From assembly GCA_017559685.1 (NCBI GenBank), contig JAFYQY010000096.1, positions 1-5,565 on the forward strand: a stretch of DNA of 5,565 bases, written 5' to 3'. The position numbers were made by a program, and so were the translations under genes. Source of the stretch: Alistipes sp. (lineage in GTDB: Bacteria > Bacteroidota > Bacteroidia > Bacteroidales > Rikenellaceae). The notes beneath the pieces are model-generated. The model did no database searches. It was not told the DNA's origin and worked only from the letters and a program-made list of their open reading frames with translations. Numbering within the stretch: the stretch's first letter is position 1; each line of letters starts with the position of its first letter. Below are positions 5,312-5,565 of this stretch, one piece after another.

Positions 5312-5445
5312 CATATCAACCTCTTATATAGGGTAACCCCACAAGAATGCGGTAAAACGCAGAGGATTAGACGGCAGTGACCGACTATGGTAGTGGGATT
5401 GCAGCGATAATGTTGAATGGAAACTATTTAATTTTTGTTGCAACA
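5312..5445 (+). promoter_or_regulatory. Structured 5' leader of rplS (candidate ribosomal-protein leader)
   Basis: The transcribed leader can form several helices. CCTCT (5320-5324) pairs with AGAGG (5361-5365), enclosing GGG/CCC (5331-5333 with 5338-5340) and TGCG/CGCA (5348-5351 with 5358-5361; this competes for base 5361). A longer stem-loop follows, with GCAGT (5374-5378) against ATTGC (5398-5402), then CC (5381-5382) against GG (5396-5397), then ACTA (5384-5387) against TAGT (5391-5394). A 7-codon frame MVVGLQR runs 5387-5410. Ribosomal-protein genes are often autoregulated through such leaders. The pairing was found by eye only, and no known family was matched. Confidence 0.4.
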
Positions 5446-5565
5446 ATGAACAAGGATTCATTAATCAGACTCGTGAACGAGCAGATGTGGACAAAGACTG
5501 ATGCCGACATCCCTCAGTTCAGCGCAGGTGACACAATCACCGTAACTTATCGTATCATCGAGGGA
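5446..5565 (+). CDS. rplS: 50S ribosomal protein L19 (bL19), N-terminal 40 codons; 3' end outside window
   Basis: The 40 visible residues start MNKDSLIRLVNEQMWTKTDA and continue through FSAGDTITVTYRIIEG. This matches the conserved N-terminal FxxGDTVxVxYRIxEG block of bacterial L19, a large-subunit protein at the interface with the small subunit. The chosen ATG at 5446 gives the usual short N-terminal helix before that block. An in-frame ATG at 5410 would add MLNGNYLIFVAT, which is not typical of L19 and falls in the leader, so it is less likely. The gene has its own promoter at 5275-5305 and is insulated from the upstream permease by a strong terminator. Confidence 0.93.
   Translation, partial: MNKDSLIRLVNEQMWTKTDADIPQFSAGDTITVTYRIIEG

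Overview
The window looks like chromosomal DNA of a Bacteroidota (order Bacteroidales) bacterium. Several genes are preceded by the Bacteroidota promoter pattern (TTTG, a spacer of about 20 bases, then TAnnTTTG). The genes lack strong Shine-Dalgarno sequences. The HU protein carries the RNISKNTTITIP arm typical of the phylum, and HU, a tiny COX24-type protein and an RNase E/G family gene lie in the usual order. Genus cannot be fixed from this sequence; a Rikenellaceae-like gut organism is only a guess.

Left part (1-1609, minus strand): a promoter at 1578-1609 drives an HU-family nucleoid protein, followed 35 bp later by a 29-residue, extremely basic COX24/bS22-like protein. After a strong hairpin and a patch of short repeats comes the first 322 codons of ribonuclease G, which runs off the window. 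Middle-left (1683-2090, minus): one SRPBCC/START-like protein with its own promoter element, divergent from the next block.

Centre (2227-5139, plus): a tight three-gene cluster with gaps of 32 and 22 bp. It encodes two tandem secreted glycerophosphodiester phosphodiesterase (GDPD) paralogs and an NCS2-type nucleobase permease resembling E. coli YbbY, and it closes with a textbook intrinsic terminator (5147-5177). The first paralog keeps both family histidines (H29, H73). The second has lost both (N29, Q74) and the arginine after the first, but keeps the E-x-D pair and the overall sequence, so it looks like a pseudoenzyme or an enzyme of altered chemistry. This pair is the most interesting item in the window. 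I infer that the periplasmic GDPD pair and the inner-membrane permease act on related compounds, but no substrate is visible in the sequence.

Right part (5178-5565): an AT-rich intergenic region with a long imperfect inverted repeat, a tandem 13-bp repeat, a good promoter (5275-5305), and a leader of about 135 nt with several potential hairpins and a 7-codon reading frame. It precedes rplS (ribosomal protein L19), of which only the first 40 codons are present.
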